The translations under genes and the position numbers were made by a program. A DNA stretch of 43,515 nucleotides, from NCBI RefSeq assembly GCF_001039355.2, contig NW_019775547.1, positions 966,001-1,009,515 on the forward strand, read 5' to 3'. Origin of the DNA: Lingula anatina. Taxonomy: Eukaryota > Brachiopoda > Lingulata > Lingulida > Lingulidae. Positions 12,223 to 24,000 of this stretch are shown one piece after another. Under the pieces are notes generated by a model that was not told the DNA's origin, made no database searches, and saw only the letters and a program-made list of their open reading frames with translations. Each line of letters opens with the position of its first letter. Position 1 is the first letter of the stretch.

Positions 12223-12340
12223 CATGCGTTAGCACTCCTATTGACGATTCTGATATGTAGGCTACTGTCTGAGCTGTGCTAAGATCTGCACAGACAGTAC
12301 ATAATATTATCAGTATCGTCAATAGGAGTGCTAACGCATG
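12223..12340. mobile_element. 118-bp nested hairpin (short foldback element)
   Basis: The arms 12223-12255 and 12308-12340 are inverted repeats matching at 32 of 33 positions, starting CATGCGTTAGCACTCC. The 52-base centre contains a second stem (TACTGTCTG at 12263-12271 with CAGACAGTA at 12291-12299). The same flanking sequence exists uninterrupted at 11250-11290, which supports insertion of a discrete unit. Nothing in it looks coding. Its inner loop, 12268-12290, is identical over 23 bases to 8309-8331 in exon 2 of the NAALADase-like gene. Transcription of either strand would give a strong hairpin RNA. Confidence 0.75.
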
Positions 12341-13380
12341 AACTTTCGTGCTAGCCCCACCCTCTGTTGAGGATTAATCCCGGCCAGTATAAAAAAAATT
12401 CGGATGATGATGATGACCAGCACCATGGAACTAACATGTAAATATGGGCAGTTTTATTAAACTTGCTAAAATAAACCCTTGAAGGTATATTCTATACAAT
12501 ATACTGAGTACATATTTGTGTCAAATCTAATATTTTCTAGCAAAAAATAATAATAATAAAATAAATGAATAAATAATAAAAAATCCTACCAAAGAATTAT
12601 TGGTTGTCTTTTCTTAGCACTTGAACCAGTTTTGTTCCATTTCAAAATAAATAACTGGGGTGGATCCAGAATTATTTGAAGGGGGGGGTTGCAGATGTAA
12701 AGCTGACCCTCCACCCTTCTTTGGCGTGGGGTTTGGGGCCAACTGAAGGGCTCAGAAAAGATTGGGTATTTTAGAGGGCGAACGGTGCTATTTGGTACGT
12801 TAAGAACTTTGATTCAGCTAGTCAAAATTTTAATTTCAAGAGGGGACCATAGGTGTGATTTTTCTCAGAAATCGAAGGGGGGTGGTCAGTGCTGCCATGC
12901 CCTCCTAACATATCAATCATTGGATTTCCCCCCCAAGTAGACAGACAGAACAGAGTCTTCCCCAGACAGCCTCGGGCATCTGGTCCACATCAGGCATGCC
13001 TAACCTTAGCAAGATATTGCCAGATCCGGTACGGTGGCTATCAACTATAACCGACTTAAATGCCTGTCACGCCTAGTAATGCTGTTAGTGTTCGGGGGTA
13101 ATTAACTTTTGCTAGTTGACACTAAAATCAATCCAAACACCAAACTGGAAATGTCAGAAAAAATTTAAAGTCACTTTTTTAAAGAACTTTGTCTATTTTT
13201 CGTCAACACCTATTGGATTTTCTAACTCGATATCTCAATGCCTATTTGGTTTTCTAAGTTTTATTTCTACTCCTAGCTCACTCCTAGGCTATCCTAGGCT
13301 GACCTACACCTTTGCCTGATCTGACCTACACCTAGCCTGGCCTACATGTACACGTAACCTACTCCAGGCGTCTTCGTGTC

Positions 13381-13443
13381 TGTCGGCGTCGAAGAAGGCT
13401 TCGTAACCATATAGGTGCGCTACCCATTGCGCCACCGACGAGG
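13381..13443 (-). pseudogene. Second tRNA-like relic
   Basis: On the minus strand, GTCGG...CCGAC can form an acceptor-like stem. TGGCGCAATGGGTAGCGC matches an A box with a perfect GCGC/GCGC D-stem. The B-box region (TTCTTCGACGCC) is weak and the whole is shorter than a normal tRNA. It lies on the same strand about 100 bases downstream of the tRNA-Gly-like relic. Confidence 0.3.
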
Positions 13444-13539
13444 ACACAATGACACCTGTATGTTTTGGTGTATTAACCTGTACTCTTTACCTTGAAATTA
13501 AAACATTTAAAACACACGCGAATAAAACAAAATTCAAAG

Positions 13540-13610
13540 CATAACGTTGGTATTAAACCCGAAACATTGGCTTTGGAAACCCGACGACAGTACCACTGTA
13601 CCATCGACGC
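13540..13610 (-). pseudogene. tRNA-Gly(UCC)-like relic or SINE head
   Basis: Read on the minus strand from 13610, the sequence starts GCGTCGATGGTACAGTGGTA, very close to a tRNA-Gly 5' half with its A box. It has TTTCCAA where the anticodon loop (UCC) should be and GGGTTTAATACC in place of the B box GGGTTCGATTCC. The T-stem does not pair well and the 3' acceptor strand is poor, so it is not a working tRNA gene. It could be a tRNA pseudogene or the head of a tRNA-derived SINE. Confidence 0.45.
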
Positions 13611-14042
13611 AGTCGCGATGATCATAGCTTAGAATGGTAGTTTGACCTGTACTCAATCTCCCCTTATAGAAATGTCTAATTCTAAACATGGGTCGCTTCT
13701 TAGATGGTAGAGATGCAGAGTGGTTATATTAGGCTTTTTTATGAACGTAAGTGATTTGAACAACACTATTTGGAACGGCATCGCCAACTACCTAAACTGA
13801 CTCCTTAAGACATTATTTATATAGATGATTTTGACGATCAATGGCATTCTAAATATACTAAATGCCTTTTAAATGACTTCACATGTTATTATTTTGTTGA
13901 CTGTGCCTGTTTTTCAGTATCAATTTCTTTTTATGAAAACATTTTTAAATAAACATGGGATATGTAAGAGACAAACCATAAAAGACCGGTGACTTAAGAG
14001 TCTAAAAGATTACCATGACCCATAAGAAATCGGTAAAAGGTA

Positions 14043-14488
14043 AGTCTATGTTTGGGGAATATTTCATTCCGGTGGCCAGAATCATTTGGTTTTTCTAGAA
14101 GGCAACCTCAACCAGGATTCCTACATAGACATTCTACAAAAATAAACAATGCTTCCTTTTGTAAGAGCCATCTTCAGGAACAATTTTTTGTACCAAGACG
14201 ACTACGCACACCCACATCGAGCTCGCCGAACTACTGCTTTTCTTCAAAACCAAGCCCTGGCCTGCAAACTCCCCAGATATGAACCCAATAGAAAATCTGT
14301 GGGCGGAAATAACTCCTATAATATTAACAGCTATGGTCATCAGCCGGTAAATCGTGATGAAGTAGGCCCTACGACAGGCAAATAGGCATATCACTGCGTG
14401 GAATGATATCCCTATCCGAACTCTGAAAAACTTGTCAAGTAGGGTGAGGGCGCTGCAAGCTGCTGCTGGAAGTCATAACCGCTATTGA
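14043..14488 (+). pseudogene. Tc1/mariner transposase remnant, C-terminal part
   Basis: The reading starts with a VWGIFHSGG block (counterpart of the conserved VMVWG stretch), then FLEGNLNQDSYIDIL. After a frameshift near 14140 it continues LYQDDYAHPHRARRTTAFLQ (DDE-domain second-Asp block, one substitution). After more breaks it ends with AWNDIPIRTLKNL and a terminal SHNRY followed by TGA at 14486-14488. At least two frame changes are needed, so it is dead. The N-terminal half is missing or unrecognisable, and I could not find terminal inverted repeats. The family differs in sequence from the copy at 489-1943. Confidence 0.75.
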
Positions 14489-14949
14489 TTAGGGCCTACT
14501 TTTCATGATTTACTGTAACGATTTCTTTGACTGTGTAGCACATCACTGTCCGGAGGTTATCATTTTCTTTAATACCTTAGCTTAAACTTAACACTGACAT
14601 CAAACTGTTGGTATGGTTTTCCGGGGGTGTTCTTTTCTTTTAAATGACATCTTATGTCAGTTTTGATATTATTGATCAAAATATCTCACAATAGAAGACT
14701 GGATATTTTTATCACTCATTGACAAACCCTTTTTGATGAAAAGGCTAAAGCCAAAAAATTTAATCTGCACTCAAAAATAACAATAATAACAAATATTCCA
14801 TATTACGTATTAACCCTGTGATAGCACCGATGTTTTAATGTTAATACATTAGGCCCCTACTGAGTGATATTTGATGTCTATCCATGGAGAGAGTGGAGTC
14901 AAAGTAGACACCCAGGTTTTTCACGGTTCACAACACGGGTACGTACGGA

Positions 14950-15712
14950 TAAAATTTAGTCCCAAAATATTACACGTCCCTATACTCCCGTTACCGATAG
15001 ATACATAAAGGAAAAACGGAAAAAACGTCTTTTTAGATTTAAATACCGATAGATCCGATTTTTTTCTGCTGTCCTATATATTTGCGTTCCTATAGATATG
15101 ACGTCCTCATAAACCCACGTCCTTTAAATCCGCACACCTATAGATCCACGTATTTTTAGATCCAAATACCGATAGATCCATTGCAGGTACACTATTGCTC
15201 GAAATGGTTGGTATACTACTCAGTACATAAAATGCACTTCTTTAAAACGGCAGTACGCAGTCAGCAATATATTATTCTACTAGATCGTTTTCACACAATA
15301 CTCGGTGAAAGAACATAAAAAGAACAAAAGTGTGTTCTATATTTCACAACGCTTAATTACTGTTCTAGCGTCAGAACACTGTTTAAAGCGTTCTCAAAAT
15401 GTAACATTCGAACACTTAAAAAGTGTTCTGAATTTACATGTAAATGTGTTCTAAACAAAACAAAACAAAAAAGAACATAAAAATGTGTTCTAAACTTCAC
15501 AACGCAAGTTAATATGGGCCTTTTAGCCGATTACGATGTCAGATAGATGAATCTAGCGGTACCTGGATCTAATTAAGATACGTGGGTTTATAGGAATCTG
15601 TTGGTGGATCTATCGGAACGTAAATTTAACGAGACGTAAATCTATTGAGACGTGTGTGTATAGAGACGTATCTATCGGGACGAATATTTTATTGGGACGT
15701 TTATCTATATGG
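14950..15712. mobile_element. Foldback element with arms built of ~16-bp tandem units (TU/FB type)
   Basis: The left arm (about 14972-15180) is a degenerate array of units close to GTCCCNATAGATYYAC. The right arm (about 15560-15712) is an array of the same unit in reverse orientation; read in reverse complement it gives GTCCCGATAGATAC, GTCTCAATAGATTTAC, GTTCCGATAGATCCAC and others. About 370 bases lie between the arms. Long inverted arms of short tandem repeats define foldback transposons such as sea-urchin TU and Drosophila FB elements. No coding frame lies between the arms, so any movement would need an outside transposase. Exact ends and target duplication are unclear. Confidence 0.6.
15311..15505. 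repeat. Internal GTGTTCT-rich direct and inverted repeats in the foldback element
   Basis: A GAACATAAAA...GTGTTCTA...TTCACAACGC block at 15311-15352 recurs at 15473-15505. GTGTTCT or its complement occurs about six times in between. These repeats fill most of the centre of the foldback element. Confidence 0.6.
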
Positions 15713-15894
15713 CGGATCCCCACAACACTGCATGGTGCCTACCTACTGGTAATTCAAGTCTCGCATGAAGCCACCAAGTGCCCACGCTTCCTTTAGGCTA
15801 CCTCATATGATCTGCATTGTTGTAGGGCCTACGAAATATTGGAACCAGAGATAAAATCGGTTACTTTACAAACAATTTACTTTACAAAACTATT

Positions 15895-15898
<4 letters not shown>

Positions 15899-15934
<36 letters not shown>
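15899..15934. repeat. GT dinucleotide microsatellite
   Basis: Sixteen uninterrupted GT units at 15901-15932 upstream of COG2. Confidence 0.95.
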
Positions 15935-15936
<2 letters not shown>

Positions 15937-16504
15937 TTCTACATGTAGCTCCTATATTGTTTGAAAAATTCCAAGCGTCTGTGACAATATTTAATCAATT
16001 CAAGAGTCTGAAAATTCAAATTAAACAACCGTTGACTCATTTTTGAAAAACGACGTATTGAAAAACTGGTAAACTTCCTAAACGTGACGGTGGTGTCATC
16101 TAAACATACATGTAGCCTATTGTAGGCCTATATTGTAATCTATAGCTACAGTAGGCTATTAATATAATTTCGTCAAGTGCAGTGGCGGATTTAGAGAAGG
16201 GGTCAGGGGGTCCTGACGGGTTAGCTCGTCAAGGTTCTAACCGTTTTATTTTAATTTGTTCAGTGGTTATTCTTAAAGAGTTAAAATGCATCCACTTCAC
16301 TTGTTGGCATTATTTCTATTATTTGAAAGGGACCGACGCCCACTGGTGTCTACCGAATGCGGCAGGTGCTCTGCTCTCCGCTAGAAAAAGTACGAAAAGT
16401 AGAAACTTCCTCCATCTTGCCAAGTTGTCTGCTGTGGACCGGTTTAGAATCAAGGTTTGGGAAAGCAAATGGACAAAAATTAAAAGAAAATTTTGCAAGG
16501 AAAG

Positions 16505-18956
16505 ATGGTAATGATGGCAACAGATGCTGTGAGAAATCCACTGCCCAGTGGGCCCTCGACACTGTGTTTTAATAAGGAGGAATTTATGCGGGTATTGTCT
16601 TATTTACTGGTGCCGCTGTGTTTAGACTAACTTGATTTGCTAGATCGTCTCTTTCAACGTACTTCTCAATCGAGAATAGTTCACAAGACATAAATAAATG
16701 TTATTTAATGCAGTACCTATTGAGTTTGAATGCTAAGTTTTATACGTTCTTTAACACTATGAAATAGGATTTAACTGTTTGAACTAATTGATTTAGGAAT
16801 GAAATATTTTAATAAATACAAAATTTCCAGGATGATTTTGATGTTGACAAGTTTGTTGTGGAGTGTCGTAGAAGAGTTCCTCTGGAAACCTTGCGGGATG
16901 ATCTCAGTGTTTACCTTAAGGTGCTTAAGACTGCCATGATAGAACTCATCAACAAGGATTATGCAGACTTTGTCAATCTTTCAACCAATCTGGTGAGTAT
17001 ATATTGATATTTTTTATGTAGTTATCATTTATTGCACCTCTCATTAATTTTCAAGAATTCCTGTACTCTTTCAGTTTCCCAACATCATTCGATTGTTGTG
17101 CCTGAATTCCTGCAGAAAACATCTGATTTAGCAACTTCTTTACTTCCAGTTCGGGAAATTATACTAAAATGCATAATATATGGAGCCTGTTTCATTAGAC
17201 ATAAACAACAAGCTGATTGAAGTTCTTCATTGATATTTTATTATATCTTCTAGGTTGGAATGGACAAAGCAATAAGCAATCTAACTGTGCCACTTGAACA
17301 CTTTCAAGAAGAAGTTTTGGTAAGCAGGACAATTTGATGTGATTAGTGACAGCCAATCAACAAATGCATATATTAAGTGTTCTTTATGCAACCAAAATTA
17401 TAACAAATTTTTATTACAACTTTTTTTTTACTGTTTTGAGATTGCAGTCACATGTACTGAGAAGTTTAAAAGTAAAGTTTGTATTTTGAGTTAAAATGCT
17501 TTTAGCTAGGATTTTAACTCTGCTTGAAATTCATTCCTTAGGCTGCCAGATCTGCAATGGATGAAGCTATCAGTACAGTGGAAGAGAAATTAAAGAAAAG
17601 AGCAGAATGTAGGGACAAAAAGGTATTGAAGTTCTGCACTTTCAAAGTAATTCAGTGTCGTTTTATTATGTTTTAAATTTTCTGTCATTATTTTCATTTG
17701 CTTAACTTGTATTTGCATTTATTTGTATGTTCTGTTATTCAGAGATGTTTAACATGGCAGAAGGATTCTTTGTTGAAAAGGAATATAAATCAAATACATA
17801 ACTGTAATTTACTCTGTAGACTTGATAAGTGTTATCTATATGCATATTAACATTTCTCAGGCCTGTGTTCAGCGGCTAATGAATATCATCCATTGTGTGG
17901 AGAAGATGGAGAAGCTATTGGGGATACCACCAGAAGCAGATGAAGAGCAGATTAAGCAGTCAGCAAGGTAGAGTGTCCATTTTTAGCTGAATGGAAAAAA
18001 AGTTAGTTGTCTTTGAACAGCAAATCATGTTATTTGATTACATGTGGACTTGTACCAAGAATTATATTTTCGCATAGTTTGTATTCACAATACTCGCAAA
18101 CTTTACTTAATATTGGATGTTCTTCTGTGTCTCATATGAATTGTAATTCTTACAAGGTTTTGCATTGTAAAGAACATTTAGGTTTGTCTTTCATTTTATG
18201 CAGTGAATTGAATGGACAACTGATAGAAAGGGTGGCAACTGAGTTCAACAAGCTTCAGTTTTATGTTAATAAAAGTAAAGGACTCCCTCTTTTGGAACAG
18301 ATAAGACCAGTAAGTTATTTTCTCCTCCCTTGGCACTTAGCTTACTACATTTAGAGAAAAATGCTGTAAGAATATCACATGATAATTTTTTTTTCAAACA
18401 GTTCTTTGGTGCTTAAAAGTAAGCCTTTTATGAAATAATGTGACATGGCATTGTTGTCAAACAACTAAATGTCTTTTTTTTTTCATTCACTGAGACTTTT
18501 TGAAATAATGTGGATCTGGTCAATGTTCAGGCAACAGTTAATTTAGGATCCCCATTGATGTAAGTTCCCTGTTTTCTCTGACTTTGAGGGAGTTACCACT
18601 GTATATCAGATCCTTTAATGTGCGCTTTTTTTCCCCACAGAGAATTTCTGCCATTACCACCACCTTGCAATTCAGTCTGGAAGGCTCATTCAGAGAAGGC
18701 CTTGAGAGGAAAAACCCAGAGATCCTTCGGCAGTGTCTGCGCACCTATGCCACAATAGATAAAATGAAAGATGCAGAACAACTCTTCAGGCAGTATACAG
18801 TGAAACCATACATGGAAGAAGTAAGTATGGATGCATTTGCAGTGATGCATGCTTGGGAGTGTTTTGGAGTACCTAGGAAAGTAAATAATATATAAATACT
18901 TTCACGCTACACCTAGATAAGCAGATCACTTGATAGGGAAAGGGGAGATTAACAGA

Positions 18957-19007
<51 letters not shown>

Positions 19008-21015
19008 GATGTAGATGTCAGTGTACACGTGGCATTGAACAAAAGTAAAATGGTGATATTGTTAAACTATGTGTATTAAATGATAGGTCAGTATCTGCAT
19101 ATATTTCCAGGTTATAAGTGACCAGTTCATTAAAACCAATACACAAGGTTTGCGGGGAATGTATCACAAAATACTGGAGTTTATACCCCTCCATTGTAAA
19201 CTGATCAAAGAAGTCACTTCAGGTTCTCTAAAAAGGTAGATAATACTATGATAATACTATAATACTCTGATCAGCACTTTGTCTTAAAGCAAAAAGATGT
19301 AACTTTATTTTGATAATATAAATGTTGCTGTACTGTTTTAGCAGAAACTATTGTGTTTTTATGGAACAGATGAAGTGTGGGGCCATGCACACAATACTGT
19401 TTTTATTGCAGCACCAGTGGAGAGGTTGTCCGTGGCTATGACTTCTTGACTAATGCTGTGTGGCCTGAAATAGTCAGCAATGTGGAAGGGAACATTCCAT
19501 TTATATTTGCACCTGGAAATCCAGACCTCTTCCATGAGGTGAGAAGGGGATATCAAGAATAGAAAATTAATTGCTTGGCATAAGATTTGAACAATTTGTG
19601 TAAATTAATTGCCCTCTCCATGAAGGAAGAAGATAACCTTATAAAATTAATTGGTATAAGATGGCAATGGTGACAACGTTTTGGGGTCTACAATTATATG
19701 TTTTTAAAAAATTAAAAAAATTTGTAATATGAAATCTGTTAATTTTGATTTCCAGAGATACAACATAAGCATGGAATTTGTAGACCAGTTTGAGTGCCAG
19801 TGTGGCTCCCAGGCCAGTGTCAAGAGGTTGAGGGCTCATCCATCTTTCAATACCTTCATGTCTAAGTGGAGCCTGCCTGTATATTTTCAGATAAGGTATG
19901 TTAATAATCAAGTTTTTTTTTTCTTCCAGGCTGGGATAAAAGTAGTTGTTAAGTACTCAAAGGAACAATATAAAAAACTAGTACCTGCCTGGTACTATAA
20001 AGAACAATATTAAGAATTATTGTTTGCCAAGTACCATATTTAACGATATCAAAACAGAATAACTTATTATGCTTGAATTACATTAAATTTGCAGGTTTCA
20101 AGAAGTTGCTGGAAGCTTTGAGAATGCCTTGCTGACACCATTTAATGTCACTGCAGGTAATATGTTTTTTTAAACAGACACTGGAATGTGCCTGCTTATC
20201 TTAAAATGGAGGAAAGGGGGTTGACTTTTATTTCAGTTACATGTCTGTAAATTTGACCATTTTGCTCTCAAGTTTTAAGTTCTGTCAATAATTCCAAAAT
20301 TTTAGGTACACTATTAACATAAAAATATAAATGAAGACACAATTTTGTGCTTGACCCATACTCAAAGATACAAAAAAGTTAAAAGTCATTAGGGAGACTA
20401 CTTTTTTTTTTTTTGCAAAGGCCAAAAACTAAACCCCTTTTTTCAAAGTTTTCAAAATTTACTACAGATGTAATGTAGTTTTTAAATGATGTTAAAGGAC
20501 AGCACAACACCAAACTCACTATTGTTGTATGGTTTTAAATCGGATATATTTTTATAACCAATAATTATATAATTATTATTATTATTATTATTATTTTTAC
20601 TTTTCCAGATTCCAAAGAGTTTCACTTACATTCCACCACAGTGTTGTGGTCTTGCTTGTGCAAATGTTGGTCTGATGATGTATTCCTCTCGGGGCTCTGT
20701 CACAGATTCTGGAAGCTCACATTGCAGCTACTGGCCAGGTATTCAAACTGGATTGAGGCAGTGCATGCTAAAGAGGTAAATCTATATGTTTGTATTGTGC
20801 AACTGCGATTTTGTTAGATTATATCTGCATTTCATTAATCTGCATTTTTCATTTCTTGTAGGTACTTTGTGTATTATTAAATGATTCAGTATTTTGGGGA
20901 ACTTGAGTGAGGGGTGTTTTGGTTTATTGCATTTTTAATAACTTATAAAAACATCTGTAACATTTAAGAATCAAATTAATAGTGATTGCTTTATTTGCAA
21001 CCATTTTGTTTTCTA

Positions 21016-21055
<40 letters not shown>

Positions 21056-24000
21056 TAGCTAACAGAAAAGGATGGAAATTCAGCAGACCCTGGGGTCTCT
21101 AACCCTGGGACAGGGAGTGGTGATCCTCCTGCTCTGGCACCACGTCCTGCTCCCGTCACCCTGGGACAGGTGGTTGCCATGGTTGCAGATGCACACAGAG
21201 TAGATTCCAAGGTAAGAATGATTCAGAAATCACTGCCTTAGTATGTGAGTGTGATGTAGCTTTGTGTAAAAGTGTGCAATGCCTAACTTGCTATTATTTA
21301 CTTAGGGGTAAGCAATATTAGTTTTGTGTTCGTTGAATTGTTTGCCCTATTGTTTTTTTTTTTTTTTTAATCCTTCATTATCATTTAAGTCTGGGGATCT
21401 TTTCATACTTGATGCTACCAGGAAACTCCAAAATGTTTTATAAAAGGCTGGATTTCGTAATTTAAAATTTCATTAATCCTTCTGCTTCCCAATTATTATT
21501 TTTTTTTTTCATATATTTTAGGTTACAGCTTTTTTTACTGAAGTAATCAAACCAAAATTGAAAACAACAGGATGTCAGGATAGTGCTATTCTGGAAGGTA
21601 GGTCTACAATCCTAACTCCTTATATATTTTATTTTGTACAAAAATAATATGTCAAAATACTGGCCTAAAATGTTAAAATAGGGGTTGTGCTGGTTGTGGT
21701 TTTGTAATGCCAATTCTGCACCTCGAAAGCCTGAGCTATTTTAAGAGTTTCATGTATAGAAAAAAGCAACAGAGGTCATTACCAACAAGGCACACTGGTA
21801 TCATCCACATCTGAAACTCTGTTTAAAAATGTGCACCAAAGTGCTATTTGGGATGACATTTTAAAATGTGCTTTTTTTTCACCTTGTAGAAAGTCTCCAG
21901 GAGTCCCAGACATCTATCACGAAGCATCTTCCAGGGTTTGGTGAATATATTGTAAAAGATATCACTGCACAGTGCTCAGTTCACCTGAAGCTAGTCAATG
22001 ACATACCTAGACTATATCGTAGGACAAACAGAGAGGTTAGTTTACTATGCAGTACTTATCCATGTGGAATTGAATCCACAATGCTGGTTTCAGTATTGAA
22101 TTTTGGTTATGTTCTGACCTATCTAAAAATTTCGTCAAAATCCTTCAATAACTTTTTGCATAATGTTGCTAACAGATAAACTAATAAACTAAGGAACCAA
22201 AAACTTTACCTCCTTGGCAGAGGTAAAAGTAAGTTTCCCTACATTGAATGGTTTTTTGGGGCTTGGTAACAGTTGCTGCTTAATAACACGTGAAAAATTT
22301 GGACCTCTGTTTATATACTTTTTATATACTAGTGCTTTCAGAAATTGATATGATTAAAAATCAAATTATAAACAAATCATTTTGATTTAATTCTCCCCAT
22401 CACACTTGCAGCTGCCTCTCTGCTCTCTTGAAACTGAATTTGAATGCAGTAAATGCCATTCAGCTATGAATTATTTAGCAATCAATTACCATTTCTAGTG
22501 TATCTAACATTTGATATCTGTCACATTTGAAAATCAGTATAGCCTTTAAGCTGGAACTCCAGTTTCCAGTTTTGACAGCATAGCTGGTATAATATTTCCC
22601 TGACCCTGAAATTTCGCAAATTTTTGTCATTATTTGAAGTCAAATTTACCAGTGTAACTTTTAAAGAAATATTTCTGAAATATTTTAGCAAAGGTGTGAT
22701 CTCCTAGAATATGCAGCATAACTAGTTTGGTAATAACACCAATATCACATTCAGCCTTCCTTTGAAATCTTCACGTTGGATCAAGTATATTTTGATGATG
22801 GAAGAAAATTGTAAAAAAACACTTATTTAACATTGGTCTTTTCAAATACAGATCTTCCTCCAAGCATAATTGCAATGTCAAATATATATGCTGAAAAAGG
22901 AATCAATTCAGACTAATCAGCACCCTAATTATTATAATCCAGGTTCCCTCCAAGACTTCTGGTTACCTGAACAGTCTCCTCAAACCACTGAAAATGTTCC
23001 TGGATGAGCACAAAACTACAATAAGTGAGGAAATGTATAGGTCTTGGGTGATGAAAATTATCTGTGAAATTACTGAACAGTGAGTATTGGTACTATTGGT
23101 TATTTGAGTAAGTTTACTTCCCAGTCAGCTAACTCACTTTGCCATCTTGGATCTCCATGTACTCTGAATGAGCGGTGGCCAGATCTTTCATCAATAAGTT
23201 CTTACTGTGGCTTGATTATTTTCAGTTATCTTAAAAATTCACGATCATGGTCTTGTAACAGAACAGTTATAGACTGTGGTCCAGTCACCTTTCAACTAGG
23301 TTCAACCTGAAGCTGGGATGATTGACCCACGCCTTCCCAGCTTCTGGTTAGGCCTAGCTGAGAGGTGAACTCAGCCGTAGTCAATAATTTTATATTATTA
23401 ATACAATTTGATTAAAAATGTAAAAGATGTAAAAAAAAANNNNNNNNNNNNNNNNNNNNNNNNNNNNNNNNNNNNNNNNNNNNNNNNNNNNNNNNNNNNN
23501 NNNNNNNNNNNNNNNNNNNNNNNNNNNNNNNNNNNNNNNNNNNNNNNNNNNNNNNNNNNNNNNNNNNNNNNNNNNNNNNNNNNNNNNNNNNNNNNNNNNN
23601 NNNNNNNNNNNNNNNNNNNNNNNNNNNNNNNNNNNNNNNNNNNNNNNNNNNNNNNNNNNNNNNNNNNNNNNNNNNNNNNNNNNNNNNNNNNNNNNNNNNN
23701 NNNNNNNNNNNNNNNNNNNNNNNNNNNNNNNNNNNNNNNNNNNNNNNNNNNNNNNNNNNNNNNNNNNNNNNNNNNNNNNNNNNNNNNNNNNNNNNNNNNN
23801 NNNNNNNNNNNNNNNNNNNNNNNNNNNNNNNNNNNNNNNNNNNNNNNNNNNNNNNNNNNNNNNNNNNNNNNNNNNNNNNNNNNNNNNNNNNNNNNNNNNN
23901 NNNNNNNNNNNNNNNNNNNNNNNNNNNNNNNNNNNNNNNNNNNNNNNNNNNNNNNNNNNNNNNNNNNNNNNNNNNNNNNNNNNNNNNNNNNNNNNNNNNN

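Larger units (their letters stand above)
9173..16504. other. Divergent intergenic region between the NAALADase-like gene and COG2
   Basis: The start codons of the two genes face away from each other across 7.3 kb. Both promoters should lie here, but I see no convincing TATA box or initiator for either. The stretch holds a MITE (9585-9946), a GC-richer block with a short open frame (about 10860-11310), four GGAACATAC-type repeats (11446-12031), a nested hairpin element (12223-12340), two tRNA-like relics (13381-13443, 13540-13610), a Tc1/mariner remnant (14043-14488), a tandem-repeat foldback element (about 14950-15712) and a GT microsatellite (15901-15932). Between these I see only AT-rich DNA without recognisable features (9947-10860, 12360-13380, 14490-14940). 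Confidence 0.7.

Noticed and set aside
12116-12322. Minus-strand open frame containing ADLSTAQ as a peptidase paralogue or exon
   Set aside because: Only about seven residues match exon 2 of the NAALADase-like gene, and the frame is mostly hairpin and AT-rich DNA. I treat the match as a captured fragment.
13540-13610. Functional tRNA-Gly gene
   Set aside because: The T-arm and acceptor 3' strand do not pair properly and the B box is mutated.
16182-16572. Two long open frames just upstream of and overlapping the COG2 start
   Set aside because: Neither is in the frame that continues into COG2 exon 2. The homologous start (MATDAVRNP, TLCFNKEEF) is in the third frame from 16505-16514.
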